A stretch of 13,437 bases of DNA, taken from assembly GCA_043720875.1 (NCBI GenBank), contig JAYSRU010000135.1, positions 1 through 13,437 on the forward strand. The letters run 5' to 3'. Source of the stretch: JAYSRU01 sp043720875 (GTDB lineage: Bacteria; Bacteroidota; Bacteroidia; Flavobacteriales_D; Crocinitomicaceae). The notes below the pieces were generated by a model, which made no database searches, was not told the origin of the DNA, and was given only the letters and a program-made list of their open reading frames with translations. A program made the translations under genes and the position numbers. Shown one piece after another: positions 13,329 to 13,437 of this stretch; position 1 is the stretch's first letter; each line of letters opens with the position of its first letter.

Positions 13329-13437
13329 ATTCTATTCTCTCCTGTTTTTACTTGCATTAGTGCTGACTTCTTGTGCAAAAAAGAACCTAGAAGGATCAGA
13401 ATTACTTAAACTTCCCAAAATGAAAACCGCTCGACTT
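13312..13437 (+). CDS. Lipoprotein N-terminus, likely DUF4292 (LolB/LolA-like), 3' truncated
   Basis: ATG at 13312 opens a frame that runs to the window edge (42 codons, no stop). It starts inside the 3' end of the TPR gene in another frame, overlapping it by 17 nt. The product begins with a signal peptide (MTYLNKFYSLLFLLALVL) and a lipobox L-T-S-C with Cys21, followed by a Lys-rich linker 'AKKNLEGSELLKLPKM'. That is enough to call a lipoprotein. The DUF4292 assignment is from context: this family of LolA/LolB-like fold commonly follows the dut, nucleotidyltransferase and TPR genes in Bacteroidota. The defining domain lies outside the window, so the family call is tentative. Confidence 0.7.
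   Translation, partial: MTYLNKFYSLLFLLALVLTSCAKKNLEGSELLKLPKMKTARL

Noticed and set aside
1..13437. CRISPR array, toxin-antitoxin pair, insertion sequence or phage gene
   Set aside because: No regularly spaced direct repeats, no transposase, integrase or paired small ORFs of toxin type, and no abrupt change in composition were seen.

Overview
The window is AT-rich DNA from a member of the Bacteroidota, probably a Flavobacteriales-type bacterium. Four things point there. A PSP1/RicT-family gene overlaps a gldH-like gliding-motility lipoprotein gene. Several envelope families typical of the phylum are present (DUF2490, DUF4476, OmpA lipoproteins). Promoter-like sites match the phylum's -7 box TAnnTTTG. 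Finally, one gene run (flippase, dUTPase, sugar nucleotidyltransferase, TPR lipoprotein, short lipoprotein) resembles an arrangement I recall from this phylum. I see no rRNA, tRNA, CRISPR array, transposase or phage gene. This looks like chromosomal core genome rather than an island.

Layout. Positions 1-924 (+) hold the 3' end of a carboxypeptidase-regulatory-like (beta-sandwich) protein and, 1 nt later, a DUF2490 outer-membrane beta-barrel protein. Converging on these from the other strand is a ricT-gldH operon (2878 down to 928) whose two genes overlap by 8 nt. A 245-nt divergent gap with an inverted repeat leads to a small membrane-anchored protein (3124-3432, +). Next is an aldehyde dehydrogenase of the hydroxymuconic/aminomuconic semialdehyde type (3651-5096, +), with a C-rich tract just upstream of its likely promoter. 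It converges with a coiled-coil OmpA-family lipoprotein (6188-5226, -); a perfect 16-bp palindrome lies between them. A second divergent gap separates the OmpA gene from a secreted DUF4476 protein (6400-7059, +), which ends in a clear intrinsic terminator. Immediately after come hemJ (7151-7681, +), possibly leaderless, and then a six-gene run.

The six-gene run (7802 to past the window end, +) comprises a crotonase-family enoyl-CoA hydratase, a polysaccharide flippase, dut, a sugar-1-phosphate nucleotidyltransferase, a TPR lipoprotein and the 5' end of another lipoprotein. The gaps are 4, 25, 33 and 2 nt, followed by a 17-nt overlap, so it is probably one transcript. The flippase and nucleotidyltransferase suggest activation and export of an envelope glycan. 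The two lipoproteins suggest work at the outer membrane. The hydratase and dUTPase are metabolic passengers, or are coupled by growth rate.

I found no clear new defence or mobile system. The items most worth a second look are the unusual cysteine layout of the RicT-like protein, the conserved envelope operon with its uncharacterised lipoproteins, the possibly leaderless hemJ transcript, and several unexplained intergenic dyads.
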